Assembly: GCA_014796735.1 (NCBI GenBank)
Contig: JAAVIG010000025.1
Location: forward strand, 1 to 5,430
DNA from: Oscillospiraceae bacterium
GTDB lineage: Bacteria; Bacillota; Clostridia; Oscillospirales; Ruminococcaceae
Length of the DNA: 5,430 nt
Direction: 5' to 3'
This document shows, one piece after another, positions 1 through 5,242 of the stretch. How positions within the stretch are numbered: the first letter of the stretch is position 1; each line of letters opens with the position of its first letter. The notes beneath the pieces were generated by a model. The model searched no databases and had not been told where the DNA came from. It was given only the letters and a program-made list of their open reading frames with translations. The translations under genes and the position numbers were made by a program.

Positions 1-151
1 CTGCATTATACACCAATTCCACAAAAATTTTCTTTGCAAAAAATATATTCTATTCTCGTGTAAGCATAATATTTACTACTTTCTATTATATTTCCATTTG
101 TTTTTACTTTATTATACCATTTTTTAACCGATTTTTCAAGATTTTATAGCC
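1..151. other. AT-rich left edge without a gene
   Basis: No gene and no convincing promoter is visible. The one notable item is CACCAATTCCACA at 11-23, a near copy of the tandem repeat near the right end. Confidence 0.5.
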
Positions 152-200
152 AAAAAAGTAAAAAAATAGAGCATACCGAACAATTATGTCCGATACACCC
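152..200 (-). terminator. Intrinsic terminator after the HNH/AP2-like gene
   Basis: In the minus-strand RNA, arms 187-200 and 169-182 pair over 14 continuous positions, about five of them G-U, around a 4-base loop at 183-186. The stem is followed at once by a U-rich run from the A-tract at 152-168. On the plus strand the G-U pairs become A-C mismatches, so the signal is specific to minus-strand transcripts. It starts 36 bases after the stop of the upstream gene. A weaker 7-bp AT-only inverted repeat (212-218/227-233) lies between them. Confidence 0.75.
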
Positions 201-236
201 TATATAATATTTAAGTTTTTAAATTTAAACTTATCA

Positions 237-1364
237 TCAATATGGCTTTATTTCAACTTCCAAAAGCTTGTGATAGATATAATCCGGTATCCTATTCTTA
301 TATCGTGCTGCCACCATAAACATATCTGCCTGTTTCATCATCTTATATTCCTTAAAGGCTTCTTCTGCTGTGTCCCATTCTGATAATTTTATATTTTTTT
401 CTGTACCTGTAAATACAATATTACTGTAATATTTTTTCTTTTTACCATTATATTTTACACCGAATGGTAAAGTGCTTTCTTCGTTTTGCTTTTGGTCTTC
501 ATGATAATGCTTTTTGCAGTTAGCAAGGATTGCATTTAAAGACTTTGGAAGAATACAGCAGGTTTCGGGACTGTATATTTTAGAGTCACCACTAAGCAAA
601 TCCTTGTCAACATCCATTTCTTCATCATCAAATTCATAATAGTGCTCCAGATACCATTTAACAAAAGACTTAGGATTGTCTTTCCATTCTTGGCACATAG
701 TAACTTCATCATAGCATTTGCGAATACGATCATCATTTTTTGTATCTTTACATCTTGCTCTAATGCCATTATAAACCCGATAAGCGTTTGAACTGGCCTT
801 GTTTTCATATTCTATGTATTCTTGCTCAAGATTTAATTCTTGCCATGTGATTTCTCCTTTAAGCAATTTTTTATAATCTTGTAGTGTTACCATCAGAAGG
901 TTCTTATACCAATTATTGTACTTGTCACCGTCCTTGTGCCATATTTTGACTCTTCCATAATACTGGACCAAAAAAGTTTCTGCAACTAAATTTTCTGCTG
1001 ATGTTTCACGTTTGTATCTGCTTTCTATAATCTTGGTTTTTGTCTGTTTGCTTCTCCGTTTTGTTGGTTTACCTTTCTGTGTTATCGGCACTTCAGCTCG
1101 TTCAACCTCAAAAATCGTATAATGATCTCCCTGTTTATGCTCATAAAAAGTAGTTTTATCTTTGCGGTTAAGATTATTTATACACCGTCCGTAGTTACTT
1201 ATCCAATAATTTTCAGTACCTTTTACTCTGACAAATACCTCAAAAGCATTTTTCAGTTTATACTTAACCGGATATTCCACCAGTTTTGCTTCATCTTTGG
1301 GTATTGCTACTATTCCTTTATTCTCATTCAATATGTATTGTATACTTTTTTCTTCTTCCATCAT
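237..1364 (-). CDS. NUMOD4/HNH-type protein with AP2-like C-terminus, phage-type
   Basis: This is a 375-residue protein likely to bind, and perhaps cut, DNA. Residues 41-64 carry a NUMOD4-like segment (YWISNYGR). Residues 124-164 look like an HNH_3 core: LVAETF, then WHKDGDKYNN and KNLLMVT, with H143, D145, N150/N151 and N155. Residues 195-280 match the region common in phage HNH/AP2 proteins (YNGIRARC, CQEW, VDKDLLSGDSKIYSPETCCILP). Residues 297-370 resemble an AP2 DNA-binding fold (LPFGVKY, KYYSNIVF, TAEEAFKEYK). The usual histidine or asparagine after the HNH core is not obvious, so nuclease activity may be weak or lost. The start was chosen because AGGAG lies 5 bases upstream; a second ATG follows directly and would give 374 residues. 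The longer reading from 1403 would pass through the hairpin before the gene. Such proteins usually occur as homing-type or phage passengers. The family is fairly sure; the activity is inferred. Confidence 0.8.
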   Translation of the reverse strand: MMEEEKSIQYILNENKGIVAIPKDEAKLVEYPVKYKLKNAFEVFVRVKGTENYWISNYGRCINNLNRKDKTTFYEHKQGDHYTIFEVERAEVPITQKGKPTKRRSKQTKTKIIESRYKRETSAENLVAETFLVQYYGRVKIWHKDGDKYNNWYKNLLMVTLQDYKKLLKGEITWQELNLEQEYIEYENKASSNAYRVYNGIRARCKDTKNDDRIRKCYDEVTMCQEWKDNPKSFVKWYLEHYYEFDDEEMDVDKDLLSGDSKIYSPETCCILPKSLNAILANCKKHYHEDQKQNEESTLPFGVKYNGKKKKYYSNIVFTGTEKNIKLSEWDTAEEAFKEYKMMKQADMFMVAARYKNRIPDYIYHKLLEVEIKPY

Positions 1365-1369
1365 TTTTT

Positions 1370-1374
1370 CTCCT
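1370..1374 (-). promoter_or_regulatory. RBS deciding the start of the HNH/AP2-like gene
   Basis: AGGAG on the minus strand lies 5 bases before the ATG at 1364 and 8 bases before the adjacent ATG at 1361. It rules out the longer reading that begins at 1403. Confidence 0.75.
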
Positions 1375-1424
1375 ATAAATAAAAAGACCGCCACAAACGA
1401 CAAAAGTCATAAGCAACAGTCTTT
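1374..1424 (-). terminator. Compound hairpin between fic and the HNH/AP2-like gene
   Basis: In the minus-strand RNA, 1383-1394 pairs with 1413-1424 over 12 positions including G-U pairs. Then comes a symmetric 2x2 internal loop (TT facing TT), a 5-bp inner stem and a TTTT tip. It is followed by a U-rich run (TTTTTATTT, including the end of the arm). The structure lies 18 bases past the fic stop and ends only about 10 bases before the ribosome binding site of the next gene. It is most simply the fic terminator; it could also act as an attenuator for the downstream gene. Confidence 0.65.
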
Positions 1425-1439
1425 CAACTAATAATCAAT

Positions 1440-1468
1440 ATTTTATTTCTTTATTATCTGTTCATCAA
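1440..1468 (-). promoter_or_regulatory. Candidate promoter for the HNH/AP2-like gene
   Basis: TTGATG (1463-1468) and TAAAAT (1440-1445) are separated by 17 bases. The -10 box overlaps the fic stop codon. If it is used, the transcript would begin just before the compound hairpin and carry it in its leader. The -35 box matches consensus at 4 of 6 positions and the -10 at 5 of 6, which is common by chance in DNA this AT-rich. Confidence 0.3.
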
Positions 1469-2663
1469 TCTTATCTAAATCCAATCTGTATAAACAATTA
1501 TTACCTTGTTTGCTTTTGATAAGCAATTCGGAGGGAAGTATTTTTAACTTTTTTCTTAATGTATTATAGGACATATCCAAATAATTCATTAGTTCGCCTG
1601 TCGATATACCATCATTTGCGAACAAAGCGGCTTGTATCAGATAATTATACAAATCAAATATATCATTATCCTCTGAAGCCGGCAATGTTTCAATCAAAGT
1701 ACGGTAATGTCGCAGCATATTATTACGCTTTTCAAGAGCTTCACAAAGTTGTTTTTCGGAAATGTCAATAATATTTAAGAACATTTCAACAAACGGTGTC
1801 AAATCACCCCTATTTTTATTTGAATTGCATATATCAAAGGATTTATAATATTCCGAGATATTTTCTTTAATGGTATATGAAATTCGATAACCTATCAAAT
1901 AGTTTAGCTCCTTTGCAAGAAGGGCACTGCTTATAAATCGGCTTGTACGTCCATTACCGTCATAGAAAGGATGTATATACCCAAAAAGATAATGAAATAT
2001 TGATATTCTTAAAAGCATATTTATGTTATCATCTTTGAGGAAACTTAAAGCTTTTTCCATAACTTCAATTATTTCTTTTTCAGGTGACAAGCCACGGTGT
2101 ATTTCTTTGCCTGTTGCAGAATAAACGCTGACAGGATTTTTTCTGAAATATTCACCGTCCGGTAAGTTGTTGGGGTCACTGTCTTTGATTTCTTCATAGA
2201 ATATATCATTGTAAATACTTCTGATACTTTGGCAGTTGTCAATATCAACATTATCACCTTGCATTAAGATATTATATTTTTTTACTAATCCGGAAAAACG
2301 TTTGTGTTTATCCTCTTTTGAAAGATTTGATAATACTTGTTTGATTTCCTTACGGGTACTATGAATGCCTTCAATATTGTTGGTCAGAACGATTTCATCT
2401 ATCAGACATCTTTGTGCAAATTGTTCAAGTGCTATTTTGGGTAAATTACTGCATAACAAATTTACCTTTTTATCTGTTTTTTCAATAGATAGAAGGGTTT
2501 TGTATATATCCACTGTCTGACACACAAAAGCAGGGTTACCACTTACGGATATATCAAGGTGTATGGTATTTTCATCATTAAATCGACGTTCATATTCTTT
2601 TTTATAGCTTTCTATATCATAGTGGAAAAGTTTGTATAAGGGTTGTTTGTTTGGAGTAGACAT
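1443..2663 (-). CDS. fic: Fic family protein with N-terminal inhibitory helix and C-terminal winged helix
   Basis: This 406-residue Fic protein probably transfers AMP, or another nucleotide-derived group, to a hydroxyl group on a target protein. The active-site motif HPFYDGNGR is complete at residues 231-239: the catalytic H231, the acidic D235 for Mg2+, and the GNGR anion hole. TNNIEG at 94-99 fits the [S/T]xxxE[G/N] inhibitory motif. Lying before the Fic core, it marks class II, where the glutamate blocks productive ATP binding. Residues 350-396 (DGISTGELMNYLDMSYNTLRKKL onward, split as a helix-turn-helix) look like a winged helix. Length and layout match the common soluble Fic/DUF4172-like family. 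The start is set by AGGAGG just upstream; a reading extended to 2885 would cross the promoter and the preceding terminator. Transcription is from a strong promoter at 2767-2795. The target is unknown, and no separate antitoxin gene is seen or needed. Confidence 0.92.
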   Translation of the reverse strand: MSTPNKQPLYKLFHYDIESYKKEYERRFNDENTIHLDISVSGNPAFVCQTVDIYKTLLSIEKTDKKVNLLCSNLPKIALEQFAQRCLIDEIVLTNNIEGIHSTRKEIKQVLSNLSKEDKHKRFSGLVKKYNILMQGDNVDIDNCQSIRSIYNDIFYEEIKDSDPNNLPDGEYFRKNPVSVYSATGKEIHRGLSPEKEIIEVMEKALSFLKDDNINMLLRISIFHYLFGYIHPFYDGNGRTSRFISSALLAKELNYLIGYRISYTIKENISEYYKSFDICNSNKNRGDLTPFVEMFLNIIDISEKQLCEALEKRNNMLRHYRTLIETLPASEDNDIFDLYNYLIQAALFANDGISTGELMNYLDMSYNTLRKKLKILPSELLIKSKQGNNCLYRLDLDKIDEQIIKK

Positions 2664-2667
2664 ATTT

Positions 2668-2673
2668 CCTCCT
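2668..2673 (-). promoter_or_regulatory. RBS deciding the fic start
   Basis: A perfect AGGAGG lies 4 bases before the ATG at 2663. It is the reason for rejecting the 74-residue N-terminal extension, which has no ribosome binding site. Confidence 0.85.
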
Positions 2674-2730
2674 ATCAATAGCACAAAATAAGCATCTTTT
2701 AATTGTATCAAACCGTTTTTTCGACATATA

Positions 2731-2755
2731 TTCTCAAAAAATGTGATTTTTGAGA
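2731..2755 (-). repeat. Inverted repeat in the fic leader, possible operator or hairpin
   Basis: TCTCAAAAA (2732-2740) and TTTTTGAGA (2747-2755) are perfect 9-bp arms around a 6-base centre. It begins about 5 bases after the predicted fic start of transcription and could be a repressor site, an RNA hairpin or both. A third copy of the half-site lies inside the promoter spacer at 2782-2789. There is no T-run after it, so it is not a terminator. Confidence 0.5.
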
Positions 2756-2766
2756 TTTCTATATTG

Positions 2767-2795
2767 ATTATAGCATATAATATCTCAAATTTCAA
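2767..2795 (-). promoter_or_regulatory. Sigma-A promoter of fic
   Basis: TTGAAA (2790-2795), a 17-base spacer and TATAAT (2767-2772), with TGC before the -10 box giving an extended -10. The predicted start is near 2760, leaving a leader of about 97 bases. An ATCTCAAA site (2782-2789) sits in the spacer directly next to the -35 box. Confidence 0.85.
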
Positions 2796-2807
2796 GAGTT
2801 TTGTGCA

Positions 2808-2845
2808 ATAAAAAAGTAACATGGGGGCGAATATTGCTCCGCCCC
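2808..2845 (-). terminator. Intrinsic terminator of the HU-like/62-residue gene unit
   Basis: GC-rich arms 2840-2845 (GGGGCG on the minus strand) and 2824-2829 (CGCCCC) enclose a 10-base loop. A T-run (CTTTTTTATT) begins about 7 bases further on. It lies 20 bases after the stop of the 62-residue gene. It is one of the few GC-rich patches in the window. Confidence 0.75.
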
Positions 2846-2865
2846 ACACATTAACAAGTCTTGAC

Positions 2866-3054
2866 TCACTTAATCGAATTCCCAATCTTAGTAAACAAAT
2901 CCGTAATTTCCTGGTTTACTATCCTTGCCACTTTATCAGGATCAGTTGCATCATATATCTCGAATGTGTTGTAATTGGTAACGTTAGTCCCACCATTATT
3001 TACAACACTTGAAACAGCATTAATTAGCTCTTTTCTGCTTAAAGTCCTATTCAT
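2866..3054 (-). CDS. Small hypothetical protein, coupled to the HU-like gene
   Basis: I do not recognise this 62-residue protein. It looks genuine because a perfect AGGAGG (3060-3065) lies 5 bases before its ATG, it overlaps the end of the HU-like gene by 8 bases in the usual way for coupled genes, and a terminator follows its stop. There is no signal peptide or membrane segment. Residues 5-18 (LSRKELINAVSSVV) loosely recall the first helix of HU proteins, but the HU core and arm are absent. Residues 32-59 (EIYDATDPDKVARIVNQEITDLFTKIG, in two parts: a short strand and then an amphipathic helix) could form a protein-contact surface. It may work with the HU-like protein; that rests only on the coupling. 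Confidence 0.7.
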   Translation of the reverse strand: MNRTLSRKELINAVSSVVNNGGTNVTNYNTFEIYDATDPDKVARIVNQEITDLFTKIGNSIK

Positions 3055-3379
3055 TGTTTCCTCCTATCTGTTTTTCTGTTAATTGTTTAGCCGCTTCCTT
3101 TAATTGAGTACCTGCTTTTAGCCTTACTGCATAATGTTCCGGAACGATAGTTTTTTTGCCTATATTGCCACTTGTTACGATTTCTGCTCTATGTTGAGGT
3201 TTGACAACCATATATCCGTTTAGAATAATGCTGTCACCTTCTGCAATTGCAGTTGTTATGACATTAAAAAAAGCGGTCAGAACATCGTCTACCGCTTCAG
3301 GGGTACATAGGGGATTTTTGTCTTTGATTTGGTCGGTTATCCTTTTGACTACTCCGGGTTTGATTATTTTTTCGTTCAT
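3047..3379 (-). CDS. Divergent HU-family DNA-binding protein
   Basis: This 110-residue protein has the HU/IHF layout. There is an N-terminal helical region (residues 9-47), then the HU signature strand start GDSIILNGYMVV (48-59; compare GDxVxLxGFGxF), a beta-arm region (60-85) and the closing helix RLKAGTQLKEAAKQL (86-100; compare FKPGKALKEAV). HU proteins bend DNA as dimers. Here the arm lacks the Asn-Pro tip whose proline inserts between base pairs in HU and IHF (SGNIGKK stands where RNPQTGE is usual), and GFG has become GYM. DNA bending may therefore be altered or weak, and the N-terminus is longer than in housekeeping HU. The start has AAGGA 8 bases upstream. No clear promoter is seen between it and the AlbA_2 gene, so it may depend on read-through of the hairpin at 3412-3445. 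The divergent sequence suggests a mobile-element copy rather than the chromosomal hup gene. Confidence 0.82.
   Translation of the reverse strand: MNEKIIKPGVVKRITDQIKDKNPLCTPEAVDDVLTAFFNVITTAIAEGDSIILNGYMVVKPQHRAEIVTSGNIGKKTIVPEHYAVRLKAGTQLKEAAKQLTEKQIGGNNE
3060..3065 (-). promoter_or_regulatory. RBS of the 62-residue gene inside the HU-like gene
   Basis: AGGAGG lies within the last codons of the HU-like gene, 5 bases before the ATG at 3054. It supports the small gene as real and translated together with its neighbour. Confidence 0.75.
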
Positions 3380-3411
3380 TTTTCTGTTCCTTTCTTTTTA
3401 GGTTTATTCTA

Positions 3412-3445
3412 TTAAAATAACCGCTATGTGGGTACATAACGGTTA
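3412..3445 (-). terminator. Hairpin after the AlbA_2 gene, leaky terminator or processing site
   Basis: Arms 3434-3445 and 3418-3429 pair over 12 positions in minus-strand RNA (one G-U) around an ACCC loop, followed by TTTTAAT. The short U-run suggests partial termination. The plus-strand version has an A-C mismatch, so it favours minus-strand RNA. It lies 56 bases after the AlbA_2 stop and 38 bases before the HU-like start. Confidence 0.55.
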
Positions 3446-3501
3446 GAGTTTACATATTTTTATGTTATTTTTAGAAACAATATTTTTGTGACTGTGTTTT
3501 A

Positions 3502-4764
3502 TTAAATTTCATCGTTTTGTTCATCCAAACAGCGGCATCTCCAGTTATCCAACCATTGAACTAAGGTTTTTCCAAGTTTATAAACAATTACTGTATCGAC
3601 TGTTTGTGTATAAAAAGGGAACATTTCTTCTACGCTTTGTGATTCAACATCTATTTTAAAATTATCCTTATGTATTTTAACATATTCAATAAATTCAGTG
3701 TGTTCCTGCTCACTTTCAAATACTGGTATAACCGTAAATGCTTTATTTAGATATTTTTGGTCATCTCTATAGCACTGCATAGTGAAAAAAAGTCTATACG
3801 CAAGATGTTCAACGCTATCTTGCAGATAGTAATAGTATTGAACATAATCTGAAAATTTATTAAGATATATGCCTAACTTTTCTATATAAGTCATATTGGG
3901 TTCAATATGATAGTATGTTTGTTTAGTGGCTTGTACCCCATAAATTGAAATATCTAATTTTCTACCGCCTAAAAAAATATCCCATTTTGATCTTCGTCCA
4001 ATCTCTTCTTTACCTATGTTCCAATTAACAGTGGAAGTAAATAAATACGGAAAATCCATTACCCAAGTGCCCGTTTCTGCTTTTCCTTGATTTATTTTTA
4101 CCTCAAGATTATAATTACAATCTCTTTCTATTTTAATATCACTATATTCCTTATTGAAAAGTGTATCATATTCATCAGTTGAGTACCAACCATCAACATT
4201 TTGTAAACGTTTAATAACCTTAAATTCATCTGAACCAATCAAGCCAAATCTTTTTCTCCATAAAAATTCTGTGGCTTGTTTGGTGGCGCATTCTGCTGAG
4301 CTTGTATTTCTATCGCCGATTCGGCTATAAATAACGCCTGCACGGAGAACTGTTTTGTTTTTTTCTGTGACTGTATTTTTTGAATAGTCTTGTAGCAAGT
4401 AATACGGGGTAACATCATGATTGTGAATGATAAGCACATCGATTTCTTTTCCATCAATTTTAATAGTTTTTACATCCACATCTGGAATTTCTTCACCAGA
4501 CCATAATTTAGAACTTAAAAATCCGATAATATTTTCTTGATTCTTTCTATTGTTGTCTTCCGAAACACCAATAATTTTGTATGTTTTGTCTTCTACGCCA
4601 AATATAATATATCCATCACGCATATCAATAGTTGTATTATTAGCCATACAAATAATATCTTTGAGTAAATCAGCACTATCTTTATGCCAACACTGTTTAA
4701 AATCCCAGTAACTTCCCTCGGAAGATTGTCTAATAAATGATTCTACAGTTTGTTTTAATTCCAT
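3502..4764 (-). CDS. AlbA_2 (Schlafen-like) nucleic-acid-binding domain protein
   Basis: This is a 420-residue protein with an N-terminal AlbA_2 domain, often named divergent AAA_4 or 'ATP-binding protein'. Visible family features are E16-x4-D21-F-K (usually ExxxxEFK), LLKDIICMANN (33-43), DGYIIFGVEDK (50-60), the strand around KEIDVLIIH (106-114), PYYL (120-123) and GVIYSRIGDRNTSSAE (143-158). The domain binds nucleic acid; in mammalian Schlafens three acidic residues here form a tRNA/rRNA nuclease site. E16, D21 and D59 have matching spacing. Residues 175-420 are an unrecognised region rich in aromatic residues, with no Walker motifs and no membrane segment. The protein is therefore not an obvious ATPase or helicase. 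The start has GGAG 7 bases upstream, and an in-frame stop lies directly before the ATG. A strong promoter is at 4817-4845. AlbA_2 proteins occur as regulators and in defence loci; the role here is unproven. Confidence 0.85.
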   Translation of the reverse strand: MELKQTVESFIRQSSEGSYWDFKQCWHKDSADLLKDIICMANNTTIDMRDGYIIFGVEDKTYKIIGVSEDNNRKNQENIIGFLSSKLWSGEEIPDVDVKTIKIDGKEIDVLIIHNHDVTPYYLLQDYSKNTVTEKNKTVLRAGVIYSRIGDRNTSSAECATKQATEFLWRKRFGLIGSDEFKVIKRLQNVDGWYSTDEYDTLFNKEYSDIKIERDCNYNLEVKINQGKAETGTWVMDFPYLFTSTVNWNIGKEEIGRRSKWDIFLGGRKLDISIYGVQATKQTYYHIEPNMTYIEKLGIYLNKFSDYVQYYYYLQDSVEHLAYRLFFTMQCYRDDQKYLNKAFTVIPVFESEQEHTEFIEYVKIHKDNFKIDVESQSVEEMFPFYTQTVDTVIVYKLGKTLVQWLDNWRCRCLDEQNDEI

Positions 4765-4816
4765 TCAAATACTCCATTTTTCTATTAAAATATTCCTTTG
4801 TGGGATGACCATCACA

Positions 4817-4845
4817 ATTATAGCATATTCAACAACTTTTTTCAA
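4817..4845 (-). promoter_or_regulatory. Sigma-A promoter of the AlbA_2 gene
   Basis: TTGAAA (4840-4845), a 17-base spacer and TATAAT (4817-4822), preceded by ATGC as at the fic promoter. The predicted start is near 4810, so the leader is about 45 bases and includes GATGGTCATC (4803-4812), a short imperfect palindrome. Confidence 0.85.
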
Positions 4846-4926
4846 TATACAACTTAAAAATTTAGTGATATTTTCAGTGTCTACAACGTTATCTTGTATC
4901 ATAAACAATTTGATATTTACTTACAT

Positions 4927-4976
4927 AAAAATAAGCCCATCATCGCCATACTACCACAGCCACAACAGACTTATTT
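4927..4976 (-). terminator. Candidate terminator in the gene-free region
   Basis: In minus-strand RNA, AAATAAGTC (4968-4976) pairs with GGCTTATTT (4929-4937) over 9 positions with one G-U, around a 30-base loop. The 3' arm runs into a U-rich end. It would end transcripts from the promoter at 5243-5271 before the AlbA_2 promoter. The long loop and AT-rich stem make it a weak call. Confidence 0.4.
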
Positions 4977-4980
4977 CAAC

Positions 4981-4999
4981 CCCTCAAAAAGGGCTTTCT
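4981..4999 (+). terminator. Weak plus-strand hairpin with T-rich tail
   Basis: CCCT (4981-4984) and AGGG (4990-4993) enclose a 5-base loop, followed by CTTTCTT. The stem is short, and no plus-strand gene is visible upstream. The GGGCTT part can instead pair with AAGCCC at 4933-4938, competing with the minus-strand stem. Confidence 0.25.
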
Positions 5000-5021
5000 T
5001 ATTATATGTGTCAAACTCTCT

Positions 5022-5043
5022 TTCCGCACCAATTCCGCACCAA
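5022..5043. repeat. Perfect tandem 11-bp repeat (TTCCGCACCAA x2)
   Basis: Two exact head-to-tail copies occupy 5022-5032 and 5033-5043, one helical turn apart. They are much richer in GC than their surroundings. Direct repeats of this size are typical arm-type sites of tyrosine integrases or other protein-binding sites. A near copy (12 of 13 bases of CACCAATTCCGCA) is at 11-23 near the other edge of the window, in the same orientation. Confidence 0.7.
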
Positions 5044-5152
5044 TCTCATATAAAAATACATGAAAATAAGAAGAATTATATGGATTTCAACATTCGCTTA
5101 AAACCCCAAATTTACCGATTATAAAGCCTTTTATAGATTTATAAGAGAATAC

Positions 5153-5189
5153 ATGAAATTAGCCTTTACATTCCCATTCCTAATTTCAT
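5153..5189. repeat. 10-bp inverted repeat covering a seven-codon reading frame
   Basis: ATGAAATTAG (5153-5162) and CTAATTTCAT (5180-5189) are perfect arms around a 17-base centre. On the minus strand the ATG of a tiny frame (5166-5189, MKLGMGM) lies in the 5' arm, with AAAGGAG (5201-5207) leaving 11 bases to the ATG. On the plus strand the repeat is followed by six T, so it could also be a weak plus-strand terminator. The tiny frame is not claimed as a gene. Confidence 0.45.
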
Positions 5190-5242
5190 ATTTTTTATAT
5201 CTCCTTTTGTCAAATCAAATAAAAAGCTTGATATTCTCAGTT

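Larger units (their letters stand above)
4928..5236 (-). ncRNA. Possible ~310-nt transcript of unknown kind
   Basis: A perfect consensus promoter (5243-5271) and a candidate terminator (4927-4976) bracket this stretch, which contains no convincing gene. Within it are a seven-codon reading frame with a ribosome binding site, the 11-bp tandem repeat and competing stems near the end. No known RNA family was recognised. If the terminator is leaky, this would be a long leader for the AlbA_2 gene instead. Existence of the RNA is inferred from the two signals only. Confidence 0.3.

Noticed and set aside
186..383. Plus-strand frame of 65 codons near the left edge
   Set aside because: It starts inside the terminator hairpin, has no ribosome binding site and lies opposite the HNH/AP2-like gene.
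1122..1382. Plus-strand frame of 86 codons opposite the HNH/AP2-like gene
   Set aside because: It is the antisense shadow of a well-supported gene, with phenylalanine-rich content from A-rich codons on the other strand.
1365..1403. 13-codon extension of the HNH/AP2-like protein
   Set aside because: It would begin inside the compound hairpin and read through the ribosome binding site of the real start.
2664..2885. 74-codon N-terminal extension of the Fic protein
   Set aside because: It has no ribosome binding site, overlaps the end of the 62-residue gene, and crosses a terminator and the fic promoter. The ATG at 2663 has a perfect AGGAGG.
3446..3501. Promoter for the HU-like gene (TTGTTT with TATGTA 18 bases away)
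   Set aside because: The -10 box matches consensus at only 3 of 6 positions and the sequence is so AT-rich that such pairs are expected by chance.
4765..4902. 44-codon minus-strand frame ending directly before the AlbA_2 start
   Set aside because: It has no ribosome binding site and covers the AlbA_2 promoter and its start of transcription, so it could not be made from that promoter.
4805..5124. Plus-strand reading frames of 82 and 76 codons
   Set aside because: They have no ribosome binding site or promoter, no recognisable domain, and run through the tandem repeat and hairpins. Their content reflects non-coding DNA.
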